Positions 1-6,925 of a DNA stretch of 16,246 nt are shown here, piece by piece. Position 1 is the stretch's first letter, and each line of letters opens with the position of its first letter. A program made the position numbers and the translations under genes. Under the pieces are notes generated by a model. The model had not been told where the DNA came from and searched no databases. It was given only the letters and a program-made list of their open reading frames with translations. Source of the stretch: Gemmatimonadota bacterium (GTDB lineage: Bacteria > Gemmatimonadota > Gemmatimonadetes > Gemmatimonadales > GWC2-71-9); contig QHTS01000082.1 of assembly GCA_003220905.1 (NCBI GenBank), forward strand, positions 1 through 16,246. The letters run 5' to 3'.

Positions 1-464
1 GTTTTCGACGGATGGAACTGCACGGCGCGGGCGCGCTCCAGCTCCAGCAGCAACGCGATGAACCGGTAGGCCAACGCCTCGGTGTACCGCCCGGCGCGCG
101 CCAGGGCGTCGGCCCGCTCGCGGTAGGCGCGGGCGTCTTGGAGCCGCATGCCCGTGGGAGCTGTCGACGCGCCCTGCGGGCGCACGGTCGCCCGGTAGAT
201 GCGCCAGGCCACGTACCCGAAGTGCACGAGGATGGCCAGCAACGCCACCACGGCGGCCCAGAAGATCACCCGGGAGAGGATGGGGTGGCTGGTGTCGAGC
301 GAACCCAGGGCGGACATCAGCTTCCGCCACCAGTCTTCCAACCATCGCAGCGGATGAGACCGCGCGCTCCACTGGTATTCGGACCGGGCGAACACCTCCC
401 GCACCGCTTGCCGCACGGAATCCGTCGGCACGCCCTGAACCCACCCGAGGGAGGACGCGCTCAC
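1..464 (-). CDS. DUF4129 domain membrane protein (C-terminus beyond window edge)
   Basis: Partial gene reading leftwards out of the window; 154 codons are visible. I chose the GTG at 464 because the only in-frame stop upstream lies inside the preceding gene and no ATG is available; there is no clear Shine-Dalgarno, so the start is uncertain. The visible protein has an N-terminal region with a Y-Q-W motif near residue 31, typical of the segment before the anchor in this family, one hydrophobic helix at about residues 63-88 (VIFWAAVVALLAILVHFGYV), then a charged region ending in ARAGRYTEALAYRFIALLLE and a final H-P-S-K-T. That last block is the start of the DUF4129 signature (repeat-like helices followed by the KT motif). 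The function of DUF4129 proteins is not known; they commonly sit with MoxR ATPase, DUF58 and transglutaminase-like genes. It follows the six-helix membrane gene by 28 nt, so the two are probably one operon. Confidence 0.72.
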   Translation of the reverse strand, partial: MSASSLGWVQGVPTDSVRQAVREVFARSEYQWSARSHPLRWLEDWWRKLMSALGSLDTSHPILSRVIFWAAVVALLAILVHFGYVAWRIYRATVRPQGASTAPTGMRLQDARAYRERADALARAGRYTEALAYRFIALLLELERARAVQFHPSK

Positions 465-492
465 TGCTGCGTCGGCCGCCAGCGCGCGCCGA

Positions 493-1329
493 TCACCCGG
501 CGCTGAGGTGCTGGCTCAAGAGCTCCAGATCGAAGGCTTCCCGGCGCACCCGGAGATCGTAGTACATCAACGTGAACACACAGGGCAGCACGGGCGTAAG
601 GATCACCGGTAGGACGGCCGCGAGCACCAGCAGGCCCGCAGCCGTCGTGGAGGACGAGAACCGGAGGACGGCGGCCAGGGCGCCGATGCCGGCCGACGGA
701 ACGCCCACGAGGATGAACGCGACGAGGGCGAGTCCGAGCACCTTCAGCTTGCGGCCGCGGGTCAAGTCCCACGAGCGGCCGAACGCGTCGAAACTTGAGC
801 CCAGTGGTTCGAGCACCACGACCTGGGTCGTGACGCCGTAGCCGCACGCCACGAACGCCGCGAGCCAACACGCGCCGGCGAGGAGCGCAAGGGCGACGAT
901 GCCGCCGAGCGCGCCGGTCTTGGTGAGCATCGGGATGGAGATCGCCGCCACGATCCCGAGCACGAAGACGATGAGTCCGAGCAGGACCCCTTTGCCCAAC
1001 CCGACCACGAACAGCGGCCAGACCTTTTGCACACCGAGCGCGAGGGCCTGCGTGAGCCTGGACTCGCGACCGAGGTAGAAGTCGGAGATGACGCGGATGA
1101 CGCCCGCCGTAAGCAGCAGACCCGCGAAGTACTGGAGGATGGCCGCGAGGAACAAGATGCCGGTGTGCCCCTGGGGACCGGAGAGCTGTGCGTAGATCGA
1201 CAGCACGACGGGCAGCCACAACACGATGATGCCGAGCGCCAGGAAGGTGATGAAATGGCGGCGGTAGATCGTAAGCGCGCCGTCGAGGATTTCCCCGACA
1301 CCCATGGGCCTGAGATCAGCCATCGACAC
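493..1329 (-). CDS. Six-helix integral membrane protein, glycerophosphodiester-phosphodiesterase membrane-domain-like
   Basis: A 278-aa protein made almost wholly of hydrophobic helices (about residues 27-48, 58-80, 100-130, 138-162, 190-218 and 228-255). Near the N-terminus it carries GEILDGALTIYRRHF (residues 12-26), which resembles the GE.LD.a...yr.hf signature at the start of the membrane domain found in some glycerophosphoryl diester phosphodiesterases and many stand-alone membrane proteins. No catalytic phosphodiesterase domain is present, so an enzymatic role should not be assumed. The ATG at 1329 is 35 nt from the divergent GTG of the RDD-SpoIIM gene; a second ATG two codons later is an alternative start. 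The next gene on the strand is a DUF4129 protein, a common companion. A role in envelope or export homeostasis is inference only. Confidence 0.8.
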   Translation of the reverse strand: MSMADLRPMGVGEILDGALTIYRRHFITFLALGIIVLWLPVVLSIYAQLSGPQGHTGILFLAAILQYFAGLLLTAGVIRVISDFYLGRESRLTQALALGVQKVWPLFVVGLGKGVLLGLIVFVLGIVAAISIPMLTKTGALGGIVALALLAGACWLAAFVACGYGVTTQVVVLEPLGSSFDAFGRSWDLTRGRKLKVLGLALVAFILVGVPSAGIGALAAVLRFSSSTTAAGLLVLAAVLPVILTPVLPCVFTLMYYDLRVRREAFDLELLSQHLSAG

Positions 1330-1364
1330 TCGCTCCCGCGGAGGGACAGCGATAAGATGAGGAC

Positions 1365-3209
1365 GTGACTGCGCCCGCGCGAGTCCCTATCCCGTCCGGC
1401 CCGCCTGATCTGCGTCAGCAGCACGGGGTGGAAACGCCAGAGCACGTGGAGGTCAGGTTCGAGCTGGCGGGGCTGGGCTCGCGGGCGGCGGCGGCGATAA
1501 CGGACGTCGTCCTCATCTCGCTGCTCCTCGTGCCACTCCAGATCGCGGCCGACCAGCTGGGACTCAAGACCGTGCTGGGACGGTGGGCCAGTGCGCTGAT
1601 CTACCTCCTGCTGAGCTTCGCGCTGTTCGCGTACTATATCCTGTTCGAGGGCCTGAACCGCGGTCGCACGCCGGGCAAGATCCTGCTCGGTATCCGCGTG
1701 GTGATGGATACGGGGCGCCCGATCACGCTGGCTGCGGCGGCCCTCCGCAACCTGGTCCGGGCGGCCGAGTACGCCGGCCTGCTCTTGCCCGCGGCGCTCA
1801 CGATGCTGCTGCATCGCAGCAACAAGCGCCTCGGTGATCTCGCCGCCGGCACCATCGTGGTCCGCGACCACGCGACCGAGTGGGGACTCGCCCCACCCGC
1901 GCGGGCCGGCGAGGACCCGGTGGAGGTCGGACCGCCGGAGCTCTCCGAGGAAGAATTCCGGCTGCTGGACCGGCTGCTGGCGCGTCTGAGCGACCTCACG
2001 CCGGAAGTACAAGTGCGGATGACCGTCGAGCTCGCCCGTCGCTTCGAAACCCGGGTGCCGCGCCGCACCACCGATCCGCAGGAGTATCTGGTCGCGCTGT
2101 TCGACGAGGAGCGCCGCAAACGACGCAGTCGCTTCGCGACCCGGGCCGCGAGCGGCGCGGGACGCACCACGGTGACGGCCGAGCGCTTCGTGGCGCGTAA
2201 GCAAGATGCCTGGGAGGCGTTCCGTCGCACAGCCGCGCGTATCGAGCGGGCGGGGCTTCGCGCTCTCGCCGCGGCGGAGATCCCGGCGTTCGCGGCCCGC
2301 TATCGCGAGGTCGCCGCCGATCTGGCGCGAGCCCGCACCTACGGCGTGAGCCCGGAGGTCGTCGCATACCTGGAGCGCCTCGTCGCGGCCGGCCACAACG
2401 CGCTCTACCGCGCCCGGTCGCGCGGACGCCTGCCGATCGCGCCCTACGTCTTACGGGACTTCCCGGCGGCGGTCGTGGAATCGTGGCGCTACGTGCTGGT
2501 CGCGTGCCTGCTGTTCACGATCCCGGCGGCCGTGGGCTACGCCGTGCTGCGCGAGCGGCCCGAACTGGCCGAGGAGATCGCCCCGCCGGTCATGGTGAGT
2601 CGCGCCGAGCAGGCGGCGGAGCGCCAGGCCCGCGGCATCGGCTACGCGCAGGCGGAGAACGAAGACCGACCGGTGCTCGCCTCCTGGATCATCAGCAACA
2701 ACATCATGGTGTGTCTCGCGGCGCTCGCCGGCGGATTGGTCGTGGGTGTCCTCACGGTGCTCTCCCTCGTGTACAACGGCCTCTCGCTGGGCGTCGGCTT
2801 CGGCGTGTTCGCGAATCACCATGCCGCAGGCTACCTCGCTACGTTCATCGCCGGGCACGGCGTGTTGGAGCTGACAGCCGTCTTCGTCTCCGGTGGCGCG
2901 GGGTTCCGCCTGGCCCAAGCCCTGGTCGCACCCGGGGACCTCACCCGGAAAGACGCCCTCGTGCTCCAAGGCGCCGTCGCCTTGCGCATGGTCGGATCGG
3001 TGGTGTGCCTGCTCACAGTGGCCGGCGCGATCGAGGGTTTGGTTTCAGCGAGCGACGCCGCTCCAGCCTACAAGTTCGCCGTCAGCGGCGCGTCGGCGGT
3101 GCTCCTGGTGTGCTATTTCGCGAGCGGGTGGGCCTACCTCAGGGGGAGGGCCGGCGCAGCTGCGCCCGCCGCGGCGGCCACCGCAGCCACCGGCACGACC
3201 CCACGCTGA
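1365..3209 (+). CDS. RDD family / stage II sporulation protein M (SpoIIM) fusion membrane protein
   Basis: A 614-aa protein starting at a GTG preceded by a TGAGGA-type Shine-Dalgarno. Two families are joined. Residues 35-168 form an RDD domain: the R-D pair around residues 40-47, two hydrophobic helices, GRTPGKILLGIRVV at 100-113 and NKRLGDLAAGTIVVRD at 153-168 are classic. Residues about 195-275 are charged and helical, rich in Arg and Glu. Residues 275-595 are SpoIIM-like: a soluble helical part with YREVAADLARAR and YLERLVAAGHNALY, then about five to six membrane helices including NNIMVCLAALAGG, the VYNGLSLG segment and GHGVLELTA (498-506). SpoIIM is known for a role in engulfment in endospore formers, but homologues are common in non-sporulating bacteria with unknown role. 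The C-terminal tail is Ala/Pro/Thr-rich. It is divergent from the membrane/DUF4129 pair with only 35 nt between starts, so promoters must lie within coding sequence. Confidence 0.9.
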   Translation: MTAPARVPIPSGPPDLRQQHGVETPEHVEVRFELAGLGSRAAAAITDVVLISLLLVPLQIAADQLGLKTVLGRWASALIYLLLSFALFAYYILFEGLNRGRTPGKILLGIRVVMDTGRPITLAAAALRNLVRAAEYAGLLLPAALTMLLHRSNKRLGDLAAGTIVVRDHATEWGLAPPARAGEDPVEVGPPELSEEEFRLLDRLLARLSDLTPEVQVRMTVELARRFETRVPRRTTDPQEYLVALFDEERRKRRSRFATRAASGAGRTTVTAERFVARKQDAWEAFRRTAARIERAGLRALAAAEIPAFAARYREVAADLARARTYGVSPEVVAYLERLVAAGHNALYRARSRGRLPIAPYVLRDFPAAVVESWRYVLVACLLFTIPAAVGYAVLRERPELAEEIAPPVMVSRAEQAAERQARGIGYAQAENEDRPVLASWIISNNIMVCLAALAGGLVVGVLTVLSLVYNGLSLGVGFGVFANHHAAGYLATFIAGHGVLELTAVFVSGGAGFRLAQALVAPGDLTRKDALVLQGAVALRMVGSVVCLLTVAGAIEGLVSASDAAPAYKFAVSGASAVLLVCYFASGWAYLRGRAGAAAPAAAATAATGTTPR

Positions 3210-3251
3210 GCCGGCGGCGGCACCACCACCGCGCGGGAGGAGAGAATCGCG

Positions 3252-3274
3252 GCCGGTGCGGCCGACTCACCGGC
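3252..3274. terminator. Candidate bidirectional hairpin between convergent genes
   Basis: GCCGGTG (3252-3258) and CACCGGC (3268-3274) form a perfect 7-bp stem with a 9-nt loop. It sits in the 65-nt gap between the convergent RDD-SpoIIM stop and the H-box gene stop, and its right arm directly touches that stop codon (3275). There is no T-run on either side, so intrinsic termination is only plausible. Confidence 0.35.
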
Positions 3275-3466
3275 TCATCTGTCCAGGGCTTCGAGGATGT
3301 CGCGCATCTTGCGCGAGAGCGCCTCGATCTGCTTCAGGCCCGCGACCGTGTCCGCGTCATACTTGTCGGCACCCAGCAGGAGCAGCTGGGTCTCGGCGAG
3401 GATCGCAGCCAGGGGGTTCGACAGGTCGTGCCGGAGCTTCCTGATGGGGTCCAGCGCGTCGACCAT
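3275..3466 (-). CDS. Stand-alone HisKA (H-box/dimerisation) protein, no ATPase domain
   Basis: A 63-aa protein that consists only of a histidine-kinase dimerisation/phosphoacceptor-like helix pair. The first helix contains KLRHDLSNPLAAI (residues 10-22): His13 is followed by acidic Asp14 and the N-P-L of the canonical H-box, as in HisKA domains. A short turn (residues 33-39) leads to a second helix, VAGLKQIEALSRKMRDILEAL. A normal sensor kinase would continue into an HATPase_c domain with an N-box; here the frame stops right after the second helix, and the following 65 nt contain no such sequence. The ATG directly abuts the TAG of the 94-aa gene (3467-3469), so translation is probably coupled. 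It could be a phosphotransfer module like Spo0B or ChpT in principle, a dimerisation partner of another kinase, or a remnant. The helix pattern is clear; the function is unknown. Confidence 0.7.
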   Translation of the reverse strand: MVDALDPIRKLRHDLSNPLAAILAETQLLLLGADKYDADTVAGLKQIEALSRKMRDILEALDR

Positions 3467-3751
3467 CTAAAGCAGCGAGCGGTAGAGATCGCGCAAATGA
3501 TGATCCCGCAGGTCCCGCACCGCCTGCCACAGGTCCGGCTCCGACGTGGCGCAGAAGATCTCCGCGGTGGAGCGCTCCGCCTCCGTGTCCGGCGCCCCGA
3601 ACAGCACCCGCCCGCGCCAGATCCCGTCCTCGGAGCGGCGTACCTGGAGGCGAATGGCGATGAGTTGTCCGTCGAATCGGATGGGGGGAAGGTCGTGGAC
3701 GACCGCTTCGGGCGAATCGGGTGCGTTGTAGCGTGCCGGCTGTCCGGGCAT
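3467..3751 (-). CDS. Conserved-looking 94-aa hypothetical protein
   Basis: I do not recognise this family. The ATG at 3751 has only a weak upstream AGGGTC as a ribosome site. The first ~25 residues are Pro-rich and probably extended; residues 26-53 alternate as beta strands (GQLIAIRLQVRR, then GIWRGRVLFG); the C-terminal third is a charged amphipathic helix (DLWQAVRDLRDHHLRDLYRSLL), with one Cys at about residue 67. No signal peptide or membrane segment is visible, so it is presumably cytoplasmic. Its TAG is immediately followed by the ATG of the 63-aa H-box protein with no spacer, which implies the two are made together; a regulatory or partner role with that H-box protein is a reasonable inference. 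Upstream lie an AT-rich promoter-like stretch and a heptad-repeat hairpin. Confidence 0.62.
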   Translation of the reverse strand: MPGQPARYNAPDSPEAVVHDLPPIRFDGQLIAIRLQVRRSEDGIWRGRVLFGAPDTEAERSTAEIFCATSEPDLWQAVRDLRDHHLRDLYRSLL

Positions 3752-3776
3752 GCTGACCCTAGGGCTGGTTTATGCA

Positions 3777-3804
3777 AAGATATAAGGGTCGGCGACTTAC
3801 GCAA
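3777..3804 (-). promoter_or_regulatory. Candidate promoter for the 94-aa/H-box gene pair
   Basis: Read on the minus strand, TTGCGT (3804-3799) and TATCTT (3782-3777) are separated by 16 nt, in an AT-rich island (3771-3810) that stands out from the GC-rich surroundings. The predicted start of transcription would be about 20 nt before the ATG at 3751. Matches to the sigma70 consensus are partial. Confidence 0.35.
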
Positions 3805-3811
3805 TACGGAA

Positions 3812-3892
3812 GGGAGCAGGGAGCGGGGAACAGGGGGCGGGACCCTGCGGTGCAGCGGAGCGTACGGCTCCCGGCTCCCGGCTCCCGGCTCC
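3812..3892. repeat. Heptad inverted-array element A
   Basis: Left arm: four consecutive 7-mers GGGAGCA, GGGAGCG, GGGAACA, GGGGGCG (3812-3839). Right arm: four perfect copies of CGGCTCC (3865-3892), whose reverse complement is GGAGCCG, i.e. the same GGGAGCN unit. The arms are inverted around a ~25-nt loop. The right arm ends one base before the stop codon (3894-3896) of the minus-strand M50 protease gene, so it lies immediately 3' of that gene and upstream of the 94-aa gene. In RNA it would form a long imperfect hairpin. Confidence 0.85.
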
Positions 3893-3893
3893 C

Positions 3894-5000
3894 TCAGATT
3901 CTAAATGGCGCCGGCGCGAAGGTGATGACGAAGAGCAACAACGCCGCCCAGGCGAGCAGGCGGCGCGATGCCGGCAGCGGCCGCTGCGCGTCGAGGGCCG
4001 GGGGATGACCGAGACGTCCCCGCGATAACAACAGCACTAGTCCACCCCAGATGTACCAGCCGATCCATAACGTGCCGAGCGCGACGATCAGCAGCCAGAA
4101 CGCGAGAGCGACTCGCTGGTGCCACTGCGGCAGCCGCGCATAGAGAATGTGTCCTCCGTCCAGTTGGCCCATGGGCAGCAGGTTGAGCATCGTCACGAAC
4201 ATTCCGACCCAGCCGGCGAACGCCACCGGATGCACGTTGATCGTCACGGCGTGACCGAGCAGCAGCCGACGGAGCGCGAGACTCACCAGCGAGTCCCCAA
4301 GGGGAATCTGCGGAGCGCCGCCAAAATACACGACCAGCCCGTGGAATCCCTCCTCGGGAGTGGCCGCATGACTCAGCGTCAGCCCGAGGACCAGGAGAGG
4401 CAGCGCCACCAGGAATCCCGCGATCGGCCCGGCAACGCCGATGTCGAGTAGCTGGCGCCGGTCGGATACGACGGTGCGGAGGCGAATGAATGCACCCATG
4501 GTGCCGATGAATGACGGGATGGGAACGGGGATGAAGTACGGCAGGGACACGTCCAACTGGTAGCGTCGCGCCACGACGTAGTGCCCCAGTTCATGCGACA
4601 ACAGGATGGCGATAAGCGAGAGCGAGAACGGGAGCCCGGTGGACCAGGCGTGCAGAAACCCTGGATAGCCGGGGTGACCACTCGTGAAAAACGCCAGCGG
4701 ACCTGAATACGGGATCCCGCCCGCGAGGACGGCACCGGCGAACGTGATCGTGTAAAGAGTGGCGAGAAATAGCACGACGTGCGGGGCCCAGCGCTCGCGG
4801 CGCCGGGCGAGCGGTCGCGTGAGAACGAGGTGGCGGCCGTCAGGCTCGTCCGACCAGTAATAGCTGCCGGGCCAGTGGGCGAGCACCGCGGCGAGCGCCG
4901 GGGAGGGGCCGGCATGGGCCGGATGTACAAGCGCGTCAACGACTTCCCGATCCGGAAGGGACGTCGTCCGCCACGCGACCAGAAACGCGCTCAGGTCCAC
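3894..5000 (-). CDS. M50 family (site-2 protease / EGY-like) intramembrane zinc metalloprotease
   Basis: Multi-pass membrane zinc protease. Numbered from an upstream GTG at 5051, the zinc motif HELGH is at 153-157 and the third ligand motif NLLPMGQLDGGH is at 290-301, both within hydrophobic helices; between them are FIGTMGAFIRLRT and DIGVAGPIAGF, characteristic of the EGY-like branch of M50 rather than of RseP, and no PDZ domain is present. I prefer the GTG at 5000 (368 aa), because AAGGG lies six bases before it, whereas the GTG at 5051 has AAGGA touching the start codon. A soluble segment of ~70 residues precedes the first helix. M50 enzymes cleave membrane-spanning substrates, often anti-sigma factors or transcription-factor precursors; no such substrate is visible nearby. 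The gene diverges from rho, and its start region overlaps the rho promoter. Its stop codon is adjacent to heptad element A. Confidence 0.9.
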   Translation of the reverse strand: MDLSAFLVAWRTTSLPDREVVDALVHPAHAGPSPALAAVLAHWPGSYYWSDEPDGRHLVLTRPLARRRERWAPHVVLFLATLYTITFAGAVLAGGIPYSGPLAFFTSGHPGYPGFLHAWSTGLPFSLSLIAILLSHELGHYVVARRYQLDVSLPYFIPVPIPSFIGTMGAFIRLRTVVSDRRQLLDIGVAGPIAGFLVALPLLVLGLTLSHAATPEEGFHGLVVYFGGAPQIPLGDSLVSLALRRLLLGHAVTINVHPVAFAGWVGMFVTMLNLLPMGQLDGGHILYARLPQWHQRVALAFWLLIVALGTLWIGWYIWGGLVLLLSRGRLGHPPALDAQRPLPASRRLLAWAALLLFVITFAPAPFRI

Positions 5001-5009
5001 GGCGTACCC

Positions 5010-5038
5010 TTGACTCGCGGTGCGGGGAACCCTACTAT
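5010..5038 (+). promoter_or_regulatory. Sigma70-type promoter for rho
   Basis: TTGACT at 5010-5015 and TACTAT at 5033-5038 are separated by exactly 17 nt. Transcription would start near 5045, leaving a leader of about 95 nt before the rho GTG; rho genes are known to be autoregulated through their leaders in some bacteria. The overlapping palindrome CTATAG supplies TATAGT on the opposite strand, a possible -10 for the divergent M50 gene (no good -35 seen there). Confidence 0.6.
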
Positions 5039-5139
5039 AGCTCTCTCGCACTCCTTCGAACTCCCTGATTCCATTTTCGACGCGTTCACTTCCCCACCCC
5101 GGGTCTCGCCCGCCGTAGAACTACGGAGCAAAGGCACAC

Positions 5140-6399
5140 GTGGATATCGCTGAACTGAAGAGAAAATCCGTCGCGGAACTGCACGCGATGGCCGAGACCC
5201 TGAACATCACCAACTACTCAGGGCTCCGCAAGCAGGACCTGATCTTCCGCATCGAGCAGTCCCTGCTCGACTCCGACACCGTGCTGCGCGGCGAGGGGGT
5301 CCTCGAGATCCTTCCCGAAGGCTACGGCTTCCTGCGCAGTCCCGATTGGAACTACCTGTACGGGCCCGACGACATCTACGTCTCTCCGAGCCAGATCAAG
5401 CGGTTCGACCTGCGCACCGGGGACACGATCATGGGCCAGGTGCGGCCGCCCAAGGAGGGGGAGCGCTACCTCGCTCTGCTGAAGGTCGAGGTGGTGAACG
5501 GCGACGAGCCCGAGAAGGCGAAGCACCGGGTCGCGTTCGACAACCTGCGGCCCCGCTACCCCGAACGGCGTATCAAGCTCGAGCGCAAGGACGGCGACCT
5601 GTCGATGCGGGTGATGGACATCCTGAGCCCCATCGGTATGGGCCAGCGCGGCCTCATCGTCTCGCCGCCCAAGGCCGGCAAAACCATTCTCCTCCAGAAG
5701 CTCGCCAACTCCGTCATCGAGAACCACCCCGAGGTCTACCTCATCGTGCTGCTGATCGACGAGCGGCCCGAGGAGGTGACGGACATGGAGGAGAACGTCA
5801 AAGGCCCGAGCGTCGAGGTGATCTCCTCCACGTTCGACGAGCCGGCCGACCGCCATGTCCAGGTGGCCGACATGGTGATCGAGAAGGCCAAGCGCCTGGT
5901 GGAGCACGGCAAGGATGTCGTGATCCTGCTCGACTCCATCACCCGCCTGGGCCGCGCCCACAACGTGGTCGTGCCGCACTCGGGCAAGATCCTGTCGGGC
6001 GGAGTGGACGCGAACGCCTTGCAGAAGCCCAAGCGCTTCTTCGGCGCCGCGCGCAACATCGAGGGCGGCGGCTCGCTCACGATTCTCGCGACCGCCCTGA
6101 TCGACACCGGCTCCCGCATGGACGAGGTGATCTTCGAGGAGTTCAAGGGCACCGGCAACATGGAAGTGATCCTCGACCGTCGCATCGCCGAGCGCCGCAC
6201 CTTCCCGGCGATCGATGTCCAGCGGTCCGGCACGCGCAAGGAAGAGATCCTGCTCTCCAAGGAAGAGCTCAACAAGGTGTACCTGCTCCGCAACTTCCTC
6301 GCCGACATGCCGCCGGTCGAAGCGATCGAGTTCCTGCTCGAGCGGCTCAAGCGGACGAAGACGAACAACGAATTCTTCGCGACCATGGCGCAGGGGTGA
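5140..6399 (+). CDS. rho: Transcription termination factor Rho
   Basis: A 419-aa protein, the usual length for Rho. It starts at GTG with AAAGG five bases upstream. Rho_N helical domain at residues 1-45 (ELKRKSVAELHAMAE...), followed by the RNA-binding cold-shock-like domain with GEGVLEILPEGYGFLRS at 51-67 and DDIYVSPSQIKRFDLRTGD at 77-95. The ATPase core carries Walker A SPPKAGKT (175-182), Walker B VVILLDS (260-266) followed by ITRLGRAHN, the Q-loop region VDANALQKPKRFF (289-301) and the C-terminal arginine-finger region ILDRRIAERR (344-353). All key residues are present. The hexameric RNA helicase ends Rho-dependent transcription and suppresses antisense transcription. The stop TGA overlaps the GTG of ruvX (GTGA). 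In this window there are few T-run terminators, which fits a heavy dependence on Rho (inference). Confidence 0.99.
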   Translation: MDIAELKRKSVAELHAMAETLNITNYSGLRKQDLIFRIEQSLLDSDTVLRGEGVLEILPEGYGFLRSPDWNYLYGPDDIYVSPSQIKRFDLRTGDTIMGQVRPPKEGERYLALLKVEVVNGDEPEKAKHRVAFDNLRPRYPERRIKLERKDGDLSMRVMDILSPIGMGQRGLIVSPPKAGKTILLQKLANSVIENHPEVYLIVLLIDERPEEVTDMEENVKGPSVEVISSTFDEPADRHVQVADMVIEKAKRLVEHGKDVVILLDSITRLGRAHNVVVPHSGKILSGGVDANALQKPKRFFGAARNIEGGGSLTILATALIDTGSRMDEVIFEEFKGTGNMEVILDRRIAERRTFPAIDVQRSGTRKEEILLSKEELNKVYLLRNFLADMPPVEAIEFLLERLKRTKTNNEFFATMAQG

Positions 6400-6842
6400 C
6401 GGGCGGCCGACGCGAGGGCCGGCTGCTCGGCGTCGACTGGGGCGAGCGCCGCATCGGCCTCGCCCTCTCCGATGAGACTCGCACGCTCGCTCAGCCCCTG
6501 ACCACGCTCACCCGCCGCATCGGCAAGCGCTTCCCGATGCGCGAGTTTCTCACGCTCCTCGAGCACCACGCCGTGACCGGCATCGTGGTCGGCCTGCCGC
6601 TCGACCCGGAGGGGGCCGAAGCGGACGCGGCCACGGCCGTGCGGGTGCTCGCCGCCGACATCGCGCGCCACGCGGGACCGCCGGTCGAGCTGTGGGACGA
6701 GCGGCTCACCACGGCGCGCGCGCTCCAGGCCGTGCGCGCGATGGGCGGGTCGACCAGGGGCCGCAAGGACGACGTGGACGCGCTCGCGGCGGCGGTATTG
6801 CTGCAACACTATCTGGATGCGAAACGGGGCTCCGCGTTGTGA
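6396..6842 (+). CDS. ruvX: RuvX/YqgF family Holliday junction resolvase-like nuclease
   Basis: A 148-aa protein with the RNase H-like fold of YqgF. Motifs: LLGVDWGERRIGLALSD at residues 10-26 (first catalytic Asp at 14), VVGLPLDPEG at 64-73, WDERLTT at 100-106 (Asp/Glu of the active site) and RKDDVDALAAAVLLQHYL at 123-140 with the last acidic residue. The family is implicated in pre-16S rRNA 5' maturation and, historically, in Holliday-junction resolution. I chose the GTG at 6396, which overlaps the rho stop in a GTGA arrangement and gives the normal family length; the reading frame itself is open much further upstream through rho but that part is an antiphase shadow. The gene ends at 6842 and is followed within two bases by the mltG start, ruvX-mltG being a common pairing. 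Confidence 0.95.
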   Translation: MTGGRREGRLLGVDWGERRIGLALSDETRTLAQPLTTLTRRIGKRFPMREFLTLLEHHAVTGIVVGLPLDPEGAEADAATAVRVLAADIARHAGPPVELWDERLTTARALQAVRAMGGSTRGRKDDVDALAAAVLLQHYLDAKRGSAL

Positions 6843-6843
6843 C

Positions 6844-6925
6844 AATGCGGAATGCGGAGTGCGGAGTGCGGAATGGCGGCACGAGCTTCGCACGTAAATT
6901 CCGCATTCCGCATTCCGCATTCCGC
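6844..6925. repeat. Heptad inverted-array element B (partly coding, MltG leader)
   Basis: Left arm: AATGCGG, AATGCGG, AGTGCGG, AGTGCGG (6844-6871). Right arm: four perfect ATTCCGC units (6898-6925) plus a partial ATTC. Reverse complement of the right arm is the same AATGCGG unit. Loop of 26 nt. It begins one base after the ruvX stop and lies wholly inside the mltG reading frame, where it is translated. Confidence 0.9.

Noticed and set aside
762..2396. Long minus-strand open frame (544 codons) across the RDD-SpoIIM and membrane genes
   Set aside because: Antisense shadow of GC-rich genes with clear families; composition is Arg/Gln/His-rich with no recognisable domain.
3812..3892. Insertion sequence or MITE
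   Set aside because: No transposase, no target-site duplication seen, and arms are low-complexity tandem units rather than unique terminal inverted repeats.
5346..6395. N-terminal extension of RuvX through the rho gene (same open frame)
   Set aside because: The extension is in an alternate frame of rho, has no conserved motif, and RuvX family length fits a start at 6396.
6844..6925. CRISPR array
   Set aside because: Repeat unit is only 7 bp, there are no spacers between units, and no cas genes are nearby; the second arm is inverted.
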